NCBI GenBank assembly: GCA_017480225.1
Contig: JAFVBB010000010.1
Location: 56,748 to 120,747, forward strand
DNA length: 64,000 nt
Reading direction: 5' to 3'
Source: Bacteroidales bacterium
GTDB lineage: Bacteria > Bacteroidota > Bacteroidia > Bacteroidales > P3
Made by a program: the position numbers and the translations under genes. The first letter of the stretch is position 1. Each line of letters starts with the position of its first letter. Shown in pieces: positions 44,801 to 52,459 of this stretch. The notes beneath the pieces are model-generated. The model was given only the letters and a program-made list of their open reading frames with translations. It did no database searches and was not told the origin of the DNA.

Positions 44801-45137
44801 GCTCCACACCCTGACCGTAGAAAAGCACCTTGTCGCCGTCGTCAAACACACCGTTGCCGTTGGCGTCCACCACATCAATGGCCAGCGGCTGCAGGTCGTC
44901 GATGCTGGTGGCGGCATTGCTCATGGAAAGCATGGCTCCATCGCCGCCGTATAGACCTATACTGGCAACATCCGCGCCTTTCAGCGACGGAATGTCAGCC
45001 ACCGTGAGGCCATACACCCCTTCGGCCTTGACCGACAAATCCCACCACTGGCCACTGGCCAGCACCGAGGGCGTCTGTCCCCAGGACGAAGCCAGCAAAA
45101 GCAACGCGGCTGTTATCACAAAACTGTTCTTCATCAT
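41844..45137 (-). CDS. porU: T9SS C-terminal signal peptidase / sortase PorU (peptidase family C25)
   Basis: 1097 residues. PorU removes the sorting domain of T9SS cargo and attaches A-LPS. Seen: signal peptide (ends SSWGQ), an N-terminal beta region, a gingipain-type C25 domain with catalytic-type His in LVNYIGHGSATYIG and Cys in LVTSTCSYGRFDQP, a long beta region, and a C-terminal sorting-like domain (NLVCAPNPATTETSISFEL...YNMHGRLLQT...LPSGLYMVR). PorU of P. gingivalis also keeps an uncleaved CTD. ATG codons at 45137 and 45134 start the signal peptide; the frame extends ten codons further. Confidence 0.93.
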   Translation of the reverse strand: MMKNSFVITAALLLLASSWGQTPSVLASGQWWDLSVKAEGVYGLTVADIPSLKGADVASIGLYGGDGAMLSMSNAATSIDDLQPLAIDVVDANGNGVFDDGDKVLFYGQGVERWVYTEADARWEFTRHAYANENHYYLTAHAATPLRVVKRAHQGEPTAQVSTHTAVTKIDNDLVNVFASGQRWMGERFNNALLSRNFQMTLDGTPTGVVKLRYALAHVASTFGQYSVTTTGYSNTVGITTSEVYKTVIDAFNGTASQYDVRIEYSPYETAATGYLDFIEMTAEVAMRYDGKQKILRTDPMPDSVVRRSVEGSTQQLRLWDVSSRLVEEPDFDGGWTDSAYRPRTYVLFTVGNTLKPEKIEEVTNQNLHGAGQADLVVVTNPALASEARRLAALHEVFDGMSTLVATDREVFAEFSSGKQDPMALRSLLRWLKAQYPDAPPRYLLLMGKGTYDNRGILGDGSTTLVTYETPYSFDDVGASYCGDDMLGYLRPDGRGSQSEDLDVSVGRLPARNLDEAKHIVDKHVGYITLRDLASEGEHGDWRNYVALLADDADPGHPYDSAFAHSSEVVARSIAEHYPQINVEKLYADAYHQSSGAIGSYYPDLNNALRQRINNGCLLVNYIGHGSATYIGTERYVEFSDIDGYSNVDRLPILVTSTCSYGRFDQPTELCGAEAMLLAPAAAVAVISASRPISHNEKFNNDVVRLALDPENTIGDALRMAKNLTVVSQCIGLTGDPALRLSQPRNKVVVTAINGRDVTDGECDTAVVLSRVTVSGEVRDESGVLISDFDGTIYPIVYDRAMLTSTLANDNPGTEVRFTQQKNMLYRGSHPVKGGRFEYSFVVPKDVAYQYANAKLSHYAQSGADHASGSYSNLLLGGLNDTATMSSSAPVIRLFMGDTNFRSGGLTNSTPTLIALLADSAGINAGAGLGHDITVVLDGKPGCLVVLNDLFQPDVERNGYGTVVYTFPQLEPGRHTLTLKAWNIYNISAKATLDFTVASTDTMVMQNLVCAPNPATTETSISFELNDGSAVSAEVQIYNMHGRLLQTFAPAVTPGCFVVGPIRWDVSSLPSGLYMVRCVVTDREGGRHFVSAKCVVR

Positions 45138-45203
45138 AGCGCAGGCATAACGCCTGATGGCCTGCAATTATTGTGCCTCTGAGCCTCATTTGCCTGCAAA
45201 AGT

Positions 45204-45234
45204 TTTGCCACGTCGCAGAAAGTTTGTACTTTTG
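45204..45234 (+). promoter_or_regulatory. Promoter of the small secreted protein gene at 45288
   Basis: TTTG (45204-45207), 19 bases, TACTTTTG (45227-45234) match the -33/-7 pattern; the ATG is 53 bases further on. Confidence 0.75.
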
Positions 45235-45287
45235 CGTCGCGTGGCGATGTGGCCACAGGTAAATATTGACAACACAAACTGCGAACA

Positions 45288-45767
45288 ATGAAGAAGATAA
45301 TTACAGCAATCATGCTTGCGCTGCCGCTCTTCGCCGCGGCGCAGTCGCCCTGTGGCGAGGCTCTGCGCGCTTATGCCGCCCGCTATCCGGAAAGCGAGCC
45401 GGCCGACCTCTACAAGCTGGTCTTTCAAGATCTTTACGGTCCAGGGCACCTGATTACCGACTCGGCAAGCTGCGTGGCCTACGTGCTGAAAGAGGTTGCC
45501 GAGATGGAAAACCCGGAGCGTTTCCCTCTCTACGAGTACACGTTGTGCGACAGCAATTTTGTGCGCGTCAACCTTACCGCCGTACGCGACGGCAAGATAG
45601 GCATCGGCCGCTTTGTGTCGGCAGTGATGCGCAGTGCCGCAGGCATTCCGCAGCCCGACCACCGCTTCGTGATGAGCCACAGCCAGCGCTTCAAGTCGGC
45701 CTACAGCCCCCACTACCGCATTATACGCCGCGACATTTTCGAGCGCGAGCTTCTGCCACTGCTGTAG
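45288..45767 (+). CDS. Small secreted protein, unknown function
   Basis: 159 residues with a clear signal peptide (MKKIITAIMLALPLFAAAQ). Mature part has conserved-looking blocks (ADLYKLVFQDLYGPGHLITD; FPLYEYTLCDSNFVRVNL; RFVMSHSQRFKSAYSPHYRIIRRDIFERELLP), with two or three cysteines and several His. I do not recognise a domain. A good promoter precedes it and it converges with apt, seven bases away. Confidence 0.7.
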   Translation: MKKIITAIMLALPLFAAAQSPCGEALRAYAARYPESEPADLYKLVFQDLYGPGHLITDSASCVAYVLKEVAEMENPERFPLYEYTLCDSNFVRVNLTAVRDGKIGIGRFVSAVMRSAAGIPQPDHRFVMSHSQRFKSAYSPHYRIIRRDIFERELLPLL

Positions 45768-45774
45768 GCGCGGC

Positions 45775-46353
45775 TCACTCCACGCCGTCTATGCTCATCA
45801 GCGTGTGCACCGGCGCTATGCTTTCCAGCAGGCGCCTTCCTCCCAGTGCAGGCAGTTCGGCAAGGAATATGAACTCCGTAACCTTCAGCCGCTTGCCACG
45901 ACAGTTTTCTTGTTCGAGAGCCTTGGCCAGTTCCAGGGCCGTGCCGCCGGTGGCGAGGAAGTCGTCGAAGAGGGTAATGCCGCACACCTCGCCCGGCGCC
46001 GACAGCGCGTCAATGTCGCTGCGACGATAGAACAGCTCGTCGAAGCCATACTCTTTCTGCACCGCCACGCGCCGCAGGTCGCCATCGCCAAGGTGTGGGG
46101 TCTTGCCTTTCTTGCGCACTGGAAGCAGCGCCTCAACGCGGTTGCTCACAGCCAGCAACGGCGTTGAGAAGAGGAAGCCTCGTGCCTCGACCGCAGTCAC
46201 GTTAGGCGCGGTGCCGAGGCGGTCAATGGCCTCAATGGCGCCGCGAAAGGCCTCCTTGTTCTGCAAAAATGGCAGAACGTCGATAAAATCAATGCCCGGC
46301 TTCGGGAAGTCAGGATAGTGTCTAATAATCTCGTCAAACATTTCTTCAATCAT
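45775..46353 (-). CDS. apt: Adenine phosphoribosyltransferase
   Basis: 192 residues. Converts adenine and PRPP to AMP in purine salvage. Motifs: FPKPGIDFIDVLPFL near the N-terminus, AVEARGFLFSTPL, and the PRPP-binding LFDDFLATGGTALE. The ATG at 46353 follows the dapB stop by two bases; the frame is open further upstream but that region is dapB. Slightly longer than the 170-residue E. coli enzyme. Confidence 0.9.
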   Translation of the reverse strand: MIEEMFDEIIRHYPDFPKPGIDFIDVLPFLQNKEAFRGAIEAIDRLGTAPNVTAVEARGFLFSTPLLAVSNRVEALLPVRKKGKTPHLGDGDLRRVAVQKEYGFDELFYRRSDIDALSAPGEVCGITLFDDFLATGGTALELAKALEQENCRGKRLKVTEFIFLAELPALGGRRLLESIAPVHTLMSIDGVE

Positions 46354-46355
46354 TT

Positions 46356-47039
46356 CTACAGTTTCAGCACGTCGTTCATGGTGTACACGCCGGGTTTGGC
46401 CGACACGAGCCACTCGGCAGCCAGCACCGCGCCCTGAGCCAGTCCCTGCCGTCCGTGCGCCTCGTGGGTGAGCGTTATGGTGTCAGCCTCGCTGGTGTAG
46501 CTGACCGTGTGCACTCCAGGCACCTCGCCTTCGCGCACCGACTCGATGGGCACGTCCACTCCTGGCATACACTGCTCAATCTGGCCGCGCAGACTGATGG
46601 CCGTGCCGCTTGGCGCGTCGAGCTTGTGCACATGGTGAACCTCACGTATGCCAACCTTGTACTCGTCGTGGCCACACATGACCTGTGCCAGCCGCTTGTT
46701 GATGGCAAACATGATGTTCATGCCCACAGAGAAGTTGGTGGCTGTCAGCATACGGCCGCCGCTCGCCTTGCAGCCTGCCGCCACCTGCCGGTAGTCGTCA
46801 TACCAGCCAGTGGTGCCGCTAACCACCGGCATACCCAACGCCACGCACAGCTTTATGTTTTCTGCTGCCGACGAGGGGCTGGTGAACTCTATCGCCACAT
46901 CGGCCTCAAGCAGCTTGGCTGAATTGGCCTTAAGGTCTTCGAAACGGTCGAAAGCGGCCACCACCGAATGTCCCCTGCGGCAAGCCTCGTCGGCCACGGC
47001 GTGACCCATTCGTCCATACCCTATTATCGCTATTTTCAT
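46356..47039 (-). CDS. dapB: 4-hydroxy-tetrahydrodipicolinate reductase
   Basis: 227 residues, the short form found in Bacteroidetes. Acts in lysine and diaminopimelate synthesis, feeding peptidoglycan. NAD(P) motif IAIIGYGRMGHAV at the N-terminus, GTTGW, and the substrate region HHVHKLDAPSGTA. It ends two bases before apt and starts 30 bases after the transporter gene. Confidence 0.95.
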   Translation of the reverse strand: MKIAIIGYGRMGHAVADEACRRGHSVVAAFDRFEDLKANSAKLLEADVAIEFTSPSSAAENIKLCVALGMPVVSGTTGWYDDYRQVAAGCKASGGRMLTATNFSVGMNIMFAINKRLAQVMCGHDEYKVGIREVHHVHKLDAPSGTAISLRGQIEQCMPGVDVPIESVREGEVPGVHTVSYTSEADTITLTHEAHGRQGLAQGAVLAAEWLVSAKPGVYTMNDVLKL

Positions 47040-47069
47040 TGATGATGTATTACGTTGATGTCCATTGCG

Positions 47070-48413
47070 TCACATTGCCCACACCACCAGCCCGGCGGCA
47101 ATCACCACACCGCTCACAAGGAGGTCGACCAGGCAGTAGCCCATAATGTCCTTCGCGCTCAACCTGGCAATGGCCAGCGCCGGCAGAGCCCAGAAGGGCT
47201 GTATCAGGTTGGTCCATGCGTCGCCCCATGCTATTGCAGTGCCGGTGAGGCCGGGGTCCACGCCCAGGCTGGCACCGGCGGTGAACATGATTGGGGCCTG
47301 TATGGCCCAATGCCCGCCGCCACTCGGCACAAAAAGGTTGAGCACCGCCGCACAAAGGAAAGTGAGCAGCGGGTAGGTCACCGGCGTGCTCACGCCTATG
47401 CAGGCGTCGGCCAGCACGGTGCCCATGCAGATGCCGCTGGCACCCACCCCTGTTATTATGCCCATGATGCCGGCGTAGAACGGGAACTGGAGGATGATGC
47501 CCGAGGCTCCGGAGGCCGCCTTGCCAAATGCCCTCACGTAGGCCACCGGCGTGCGGTGCAGCAACAGGCCCAGGGCCAGGAATATCATAATCACGGCTCC
47601 AAGGTCGAACTGGCCGTGCCGCCAGCCGAGTCTCACGGCCAGGTATGCCACCAGCAGGCCACCGACAAGCCACGACAGCACCGGGCTGTTCTCCAGCCGT
47701 TGTGCAGGCGTGGGTGTTCCGGTCATGGCCACCGGCTCCGCCCCGCCCTCGTCAAGAAGCGAGGGGTCGACCGTGACGGCGTCGCGCTTGGGGTGCATCA
47801 GCGTGTTGGCGACGGTGATGCCCACAATGACAAGCAGCACCATCACCAGGTTGTGCGGGTCGAGAATGGTCCTGCCCACCGGCACCGGGGCAGTGAGGGC
47901 GCCGCCCGTGGCCTGCGCCAAAGCCTCGCCCGGCGTGGCCATGGTGAGCGGTATGGAGCCGGAAAGCCCGGCGTGCCACACCACAAAGCCGCTGTAGGCC
48001 GAGGCAATGAGCAGCCGGTAGTCAACCCCCGGCAGCTGGCGCGCTATGGCCTTGGCGAAGATAACACCCACAATGAGGCCGAAGCCCCAGTTGAGCCAGC
48101 AGGCCAGCGCGCTCACCACGGTGACAAGCGCTATGGCCGCCGCGGGCGTCTTGGGCAGGCGCGCCAGCGCGTTGATGCCCCGCTTCACCGACGGCGCTGC
48201 GGCCAGCGTGCTGCCGCACACCAGCACCAGGGCCATCTGCATGGCGAAGGCCAGCAGGTTCCACACCCCGCCGCCCCAGTGCTCGACCACCTCGAGCGGC
48301 GTCTGCCTACATATCGGCATGGCCAGCAGCGCCGCCACGAAGGTGAGCAGGATGGCGAAGATGAATGGCTCAGGCAGCCAACGCTGCACCAACCTGACGC
48401 AGAACTTAATCAT
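47070..48413 (-). CDS. Short-chain fatty acid transporter (AtoE/TIGR00366 type)
   Basis: 447 residues with about 12 membrane segments. The N-terminus (RWLPEPFIFAILLTFVAALLA), the loop WNLLAFAMQMALVLVCGSTLA and the central SGLSGSIPLT and FVPSGGGHWAIQAPIM motifs match the family, which moves butyrate, acetoacetate or similar acids. Overlaps the alkaline phosphatase gene by eight bases and is part of a four-gene minus-strand run. Confidence 0.85.
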   Translation of the reverse strand: MIKFCVRLVQRWLPEPFIFAILLTFVAALLAMPICRQTPLEVVEHWGGGVWNLLAFAMQMALVLVCGSTLAAAPSVKRGINALARLPKTPAAAIALVTVVSALACWLNWGFGLIVGVIFAKAIARQLPGVDYRLLIASAYSGFVVWHAGLSGSIPLTMATPGEALAQATGGALTAPVPVGRTILDPHNLVMVLLVIVGITVANTLMHPKRDAVTVDPSLLDEGGAEPVAMTGTPTPAQRLENSPVLSWLVGGLLVAYLAVRLGWRHGQFDLGAVIMIFLALGLLLHRTPVAYVRAFGKAASGASGIILQFPFYAGIMGIITGVGASGICMGTVLADACIGVSTPVTYPLLTFLCAAVLNLFVPSGGGHWAIQAPIMFTAGASLGVDPGLTGTAIAWGDAWTNLIQPFWALPALAIARLSAKDIMGYCLVDLLVSGVVIAAGLVVWAM

Positions 48414-49485
48414 TGCTCCAGTGCATCAAACGGCGTATCTTGCGCGGTATGTCGGTGTTCTGCTGTATGCCGGTGAAGCACTCGGCGCCGGGGCCGTAGG
48501 CCAGCACAGGCACCATCACCCCTGTGTGCGAGTTCCACCAGTAGCGGGCGTCGTTCTCGCCATTGTCGATGTCGCCGTCAACCAGCAGCAGGCCGCCGGT
48601 CTCGTGGTCGGCGGTGACGACCACCAGCGTGTTGCCATCCTGCTCGGCAAAGTCGAGCACCGCGTTGAGCATGAGCTCGAAGTCGGCCAGCTCGGCACGC
48701 ATGTAGGCCGAGTCGTTGTTGTGGCACGACCAGTCAATCTGCGAGCCCTCAATCATCATGGCGAAGCCGTTCTTGTTGCGGCCGAGCATGGAGATGGCCT
48801 TCATGGAGGCGTCGCGCAGCACAGGGCCCCGGGCTGGTGCGGTGAGGGGGTCGCCCTCGTAGAGCAGTGCCACCATACGGTCGCCCTCATAGGCCATCAT
48901 CGAGTCGATGTCAAAGGTCACCATATACCCGCGCCCGAGCAGCGTGTCGATGGGCGCGAGGCCGTCCTTGCGGTTCTCGCGCAGGAAGTACTTGCGCCCG
49001 CCGCCCACCATCACCGTGTGGTCGCACTGCGCCATCTGAAGGCTCAGCGTGTCGAAGTGGTAGCGGTGCGGCGCGTGGCCAAACGAGGAGGCGGGCGTGG
49101 CGTCGATGGCCGAGCTGGTCACCACGAAGCCGGTGCTCTTGCCGGCCGCCACGGCATCGTCGTAGATGGTCTGGTAGCGGGCCGAATCGGGGCCCCAGTT
49201 CACGTGGTAGTTGTCGACCTTCTCACCGGTGGTCAGCGCCGTGCCGCCGGCTGCCGAGTCGGTGCGGTACTTGTTGCGCGAGTAGGTGCGCGAGAAGCCG
49301 GTCACCGGGAAGCGCAGGAAAGCCGAGTTGTCGCCCTTCTGCGCCACAACCGAGGCATAGACCTGTGCCACACCCATGCCGTCGCCAACAATGAGTATGA
49401 CGTTCTTCGGCCCCTTCTCCTGCCTGGTGCATCCGGCGAAAAGCAGAGCGGCACAGGCTGCGATGGTAATCAGAATTTTCTTCAT
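48406..49485 (-). CDS. Alkaline phosphatase (PhoA superfamily) lipoprotein
   Basis: 359 residues with a lipobox (LLFAGC, Cys19). Metal and active-site motifs: ILIVGDGMGVAQ, the nucleophile Ser in RTDSAAGGTALTTG, MIEGSQIDWSCHNND and VVVTADHETGG. It hydrolyses phosphomonoesters outside the cytoplasm. It heads the alkaline phosphatase-transporter-dapB-apt run. Confidence 0.93.
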   Translation of the reverse strand: MKKILITIAACAALLFAGCTRQEKGPKNVILIVGDGMGVAQVYASVVAQKGDNSAFLRFPVTGFSRTYSRNKYRTDSAAGGTALTTGEKVDNYHVNWGPDSARYQTIYDDAVAAGKSTGFVVTSSAIDATPASSFGHAPHRYHFDTLSLQMAQCDHTVMVGGGRKYFLRENRKDGLAPIDTLLGRGYMVTFDIDSMMAYEGDRMVALLYEGDPLTAPARGPVLRDASMKAISMLGRNKNGFAMMIEGSQIDWSCHNNDSAYMRAELADFELMLNAVLDFAEQDGNTLVVVTADHETGGLLLVDGDIDNGENDARYWWNSHTGVMVPVLAYGPGAECFTGIQQNTDIPRKIRRLMHWSND

Positions 49486-49516
49486 AGACGGTGTTTGTTA
49501 TCCAATATTTTGGCTG

Positions 49517-49524
49517 CAAAGTTA
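49517..49524 (-). promoter_or_regulatory. -7 box of the alkaline phosphatase gene
   Basis: TAACTTTG on the minus strand, 32 bases before the ATG at 49485. No well-spaced -33 element. I see no pho-type repeat. Confidence 0.5.
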
Positions 49525-49789
49525 CAAAGAAAAACGCAAACTGCGGCCATGAATGACACGGCGGCGCGACAAGAAGCTGTGCCACCGACGGTTGCCTCAC
49601 CCACCCCACCCCGCCGCCGTCAGTCCTCTCCCTGCCGCCGTGCATAAAGCCGAAAGAAAGGCGCTAAGCGCACGCCCACAAAGAGATCAAAAGTCACTGG
49701 CGTTCAGCGCAATACAGGCAAGATAAAAGGAAAATCAAGCATAATTACCTGATATTCAGAACCAACAAGGCATCAAGTCCGTATCAATA
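49525..49789. other. Gene-free stretch before family A copy 2
   Basis: No supported gene. The last 50 bases share the one-sided flank found beside the rnr copy (CCAACAAGG, GTATCAA.ACCGTCTG). Confidence 0.45.
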
Positions 49790-49892
49790 CCGTCTGTTCT
49801 TCGATTGTTCTCCGATTGTTCTTCGATTGTTCTTCGATTTAACATCGGAGAACAATCGAAGAACAATCGGACATCAATCGAAGAACACACTG
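49790..49892. repeat. Family A element, copy 2 (imperfect inverted repeat)
   Basis: The left arm (49790-49839) is identical over 50 bases to the left arm at 2072. The right arm (from about 49843) has the same 11-bp units but about five differences, for example ATCGGAGAAC and AATCGGACATC, and ends ACACTG in place of AGACGG. The conserved flank is on the left, so relative to copy 1 it is inverted. Confidence 0.88.
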
Positions 49893-50074
49893 CCTTGCCA
49901 TGCGGTGGAGCCGAGGCGTGACGCGACTGAGACCGGCACCACGGCCACGCGCGGCCAACGGCACCCTGGCCTGCAGGCCGCGCTGGCAAAGAAAAAACAG
50001 GCCGCCATGCAATAATTGCGCGCAGCGCCCGTTAGTGCTACTCAATATTGAACACCGCCAACAAGGCACAGATT
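49893..50074. other. Short region between family A copy 2 and the flavoprotein gene
   Basis: No gene or clear TAnnTTTG box identified; it must hold the start of the following transcript. Confidence 0.35.
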
Positions 50075-52375
50075 ATGTACGAGATAATTAGCAAAAGGCT
50101 GCTCAACAGCCACGAGATTTACCGCATGGAGGTTCACGCTCCGTGGATTTCACTCAGCGGCCAGCCCGGCCAGTTCGTCATCGTCATACCGCACGAGAAC
50201 GGCGAGCGCATACCGCTTACAATCAGCGACATCATCTACCAACGGCAGTCGGTGGTAATTGTGTTCCAGGTGGTTGGCGAGACCACCCGCCGCCTGGCCG
50301 CCATGGAGGAGGGCGAGTCGCTGCACACCATCGTGGGCCCCCTGGGCAGGCCGAGCGAGCTGATTGAGAAACACCGCCTTGGCGAGCTGAAACGCATAAT
50401 GTTCGTGGCAGGCGGCGTGGGTATTGCCCCGGTGTTCCCGCAGGTGAAATGGGCTTTCCGACAGGGCATCGCCACCGACGTCATCATCGGAGCCCGGTCG
50501 AAGGACCTTCTCTTCTACGAGGACGAGCTGCGCGCCGTGTGCCACAACCTGTACATAATGACCGACGACGGCTCCTACGGCGAGCACGGGCTGGTGACGG
50601 CCAAGGTGGAGCAGCTGCTCTGCGAAGGCGAGAGCCGCGCCGCCGCCGAGGGGCAGGAACCCGCCATGCACTCGCCCTACTCGCACTGCGTGGCCATAGG
50701 GCCGCTGCCCATGATGAAGTTCGTCAGCCTCACCACCGCCAAGCACAGCCTGCCCACCATAGTGAGCCTCAACTGCATGATGGTTGACGGCACGGGCATG
50801 TGCGGCGCGTGCCGCGTGAGGGTGGGCGACGAGGTGAAGTTCTGCTGCGTCGACGGCCCGGAGTTCAACGGCCACATGGTCGACTTCGACGGCGCGGCGC
50901 GCAAGCTGAAGACCCCCGACGCCCGACGCTACCGCATCGCCACCGCCGAGAGCGGACACACCTGCAACCTGGCGCCAGCCGTGGAGCAGGCGCTGGCAGA
51001 CAAGCGCAGGCAGAAACCGCGCGAGCAGGAACCCGCCGAAAGGGCGCGCAACTTCGACGAGGTGAGCTTTGGCTTCACCGCCAGACAGGCTGTGGCCGAG
51101 GCCGGACGCTGCCTGCAGTGCAAGAAGCCCCGATGCGTGGAGGCCTGCCCGGTGGGCATCAACATTCCGCGCTTCATACAGAACGTGAAGGAGGAGAACT
51201 TCAACCAGGCCTACGTGACGATAAGCAAGGACTCGGCGCTGCCGGCCGTGTGCGGCCGCGTGTGCCCGCAGGAAAGCCAGTGCGAGGGGTCGTGCGTGAT
51301 GGGTGTGAAGAGCGAGCCCATAGCCATCGGCGCGCTGGAACGCTTCGTGGCCGACAACCACCGCGAGCAGTCGAAGCCCCAGAGCCAGTGTTTCCCCGCC
51401 GGACGCAAGGTGGCTGTGGTGGGCAGCGGCCCCAGCGGACTGACCTGCGCGGGCGACCTGGCCAAGCACGGCTACCAAGTGACCGTGTTCGAGGCGCTGC
51501 ACCACGCAGGCGGTGTGCTGGTGTACGGCATACCAGAGTTCCGCCTGCCGAAACAACGCGTCGTCGAGCCTGAGATTGAGAACCTGCGCAGGTTGGGTGT
51601 GGAAATCCGCACCAACGTGATAATCGGCAAAAGCATCACCATCGACCAGCTGATGGGCGAGATGGAATACGACGCCGTGTACATTGCCAGTGGCGCCGGG
51701 CTGCCCAAATTCATGGGCGTTAAGGGCGAGACGCTGATTGGCGTGGTGAGCGCCAACGAGTTGCTGACGCGCACCAACCTCATGCACGGCTACGACCAGC
51801 ACTACGACACCCCCATCTACCTGGGCAGGCGCGTGGTGGTGGTGGGCGGCGGCAACGTGGCCATGGACGCCGCGCGCACCGCGCTGCGGCTGGGCAGCGA
51901 GGTGACGGTGGTCTATCGCCGTGGCCAGCAGGACATGCCCGCACGCCGCGAGGAGGTGCACCACGCCATGGAAGAGGGCGTGCAGTTCCTGTTCCAGACC
52001 GCCCCGACAGAGATTATGGGCAACGACGACGGCACGGTGCGCGCGCTGCGCTGTGTGAAGATGGAGATGGGCGAACCCGACGAGAAAGGGCGCCGCTCGT
52101 TCAAGGCAATAGCCGGGAGCGACTTCGACGTGGAGGCCGACACCATAGTGGCCGCCCTCGGCACCAGTCCCAACCCGCTCATTCGCCACACCACACCGGG
52201 CTTGGAATGCGAGCCATGGGGCGGCATCAAGGCCGACGCCGAAGGACGCACCAGCCGCAAGTACATTTTCGCCGGAGGCGACGCCGTGAGCGGCGCGGCA
52301 ACGGTAATCCTGGCCATGGGAGCCGGCCGCAAGGCCGCCAAGGCCATAATGGAGGCGCTGGAGAGCGAGGAATAA
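50075..52375 (+). CDS. NfnB-NfnA-like fusion: ferredoxin:NADP oxidoreductase / glutamate synthase-type flavoprotein
   Basis: 766 residues joining two subunits. N-terminal 1-225: FNR/PyrK-like FAD and NAD part (GQFVIVIPHENGERIPLTI, MFVAGGVGIAPVFPQVKW). About 230-262: [2Fe-2S] cysteines in NCMMVDGTGMCGACRVRVGDEVKFCC. About 340-440: Fer4-type domain with CLQCKKPRCVEACPVGI and CGRVCPQESQCEGSCVMG for [4Fe-4S] clusters. From about 447: FAD-binding VVGSGPSGLTCAG and a second nucleotide fold VVVVGGGNVAMDAARTAL. The parts match NfnB and NfnA, which couple NADPH formation to NADH and ferredoxin, or SudAB. Start ATG 50075. Which electron partner is used cannot be read from sequence. Confidence 0.9.
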   Translation: MYEIISKRLLNSHEIYRMEVHAPWISLSGQPGQFVIVIPHENGERIPLTISDIIYQRQSVVIVFQVVGETTRRLAAMEEGESLHTIVGPLGRPSELIEKHRLGELKRIMFVAGGVGIAPVFPQVKWAFRQGIATDVIIGARSKDLLFYEDELRAVCHNLYIMTDDGSYGEHGLVTAKVEQLLCEGESRAAAEGQEPAMHSPYSHCVAIGPLPMMKFVSLTTAKHSLPTIVSLNCMMVDGTGMCGACRVRVGDEVKFCCVDGPEFNGHMVDFDGAARKLKTPDARRYRIATAESGHTCNLAPAVEQALADKRRQKPREQEPAERARNFDEVSFGFTARQAVAEAGRCLQCKKPRCVEACPVGINIPRFIQNVKEENFNQAYVTISKDSALPAVCGRVCPQESQCEGSCVMGVKSEPIAIGALERFVADNHREQSKPQSQCFPAGRKVAVVGSGPSGLTCAGDLAKHGYQVTVFEALHHAGGVLVYGIPEFRLPKQRVVEPEIENLRRLGVEIRTNVIIGKSITIDQLMGEMEYDAVYIASGAGLPKFMGVKGETLIGVVSANELLTRTNLMHGYDQHYDTPIYLGRRVVVVGGGNVAMDAARTALRLGSEVTVVYRRGQQDMPARREEVHHAMEEGVQFLFQTAPTEIMGNDDGTVRALRCVKMEMGEPDEKGRRSFKAIAGSDFDVEADTIVAALGTSPNPLIRHTTPGLECEPWGGIKADAEGRTSRKYIFAGGDAVSGAATVILAMGAGRKAAKAIMEALESEE

Positions 52376-52393
52376 GGCGCCTGTAGGCTCAAA

Positions 52394-52441
52394 AAAACGA
52401 AGAGGGTGTCCTCACCATGCGGGGGACACCCTCTTCGTTTT
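52394..52441. terminator. Bidirectional terminator
   Basis: 18-bp perfect arms (52394-52411 and 52424-52441), 12-base loop, A/T runs on both sides. Serves the flavoprotein gene (plus) and the coiled-coil gene (minus). Confidence 0.88.
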
Positions 52442-52459
52442 CCGGCTTGCCAACAACGG

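Noticed and set aside
50150-52189. Long minus-strand frame opposite the Nfn-like fusion
   Set aside because: Antisense shadow; His/Ala/Val-rich and without domains, while the plus frame has all cofactor motifs.
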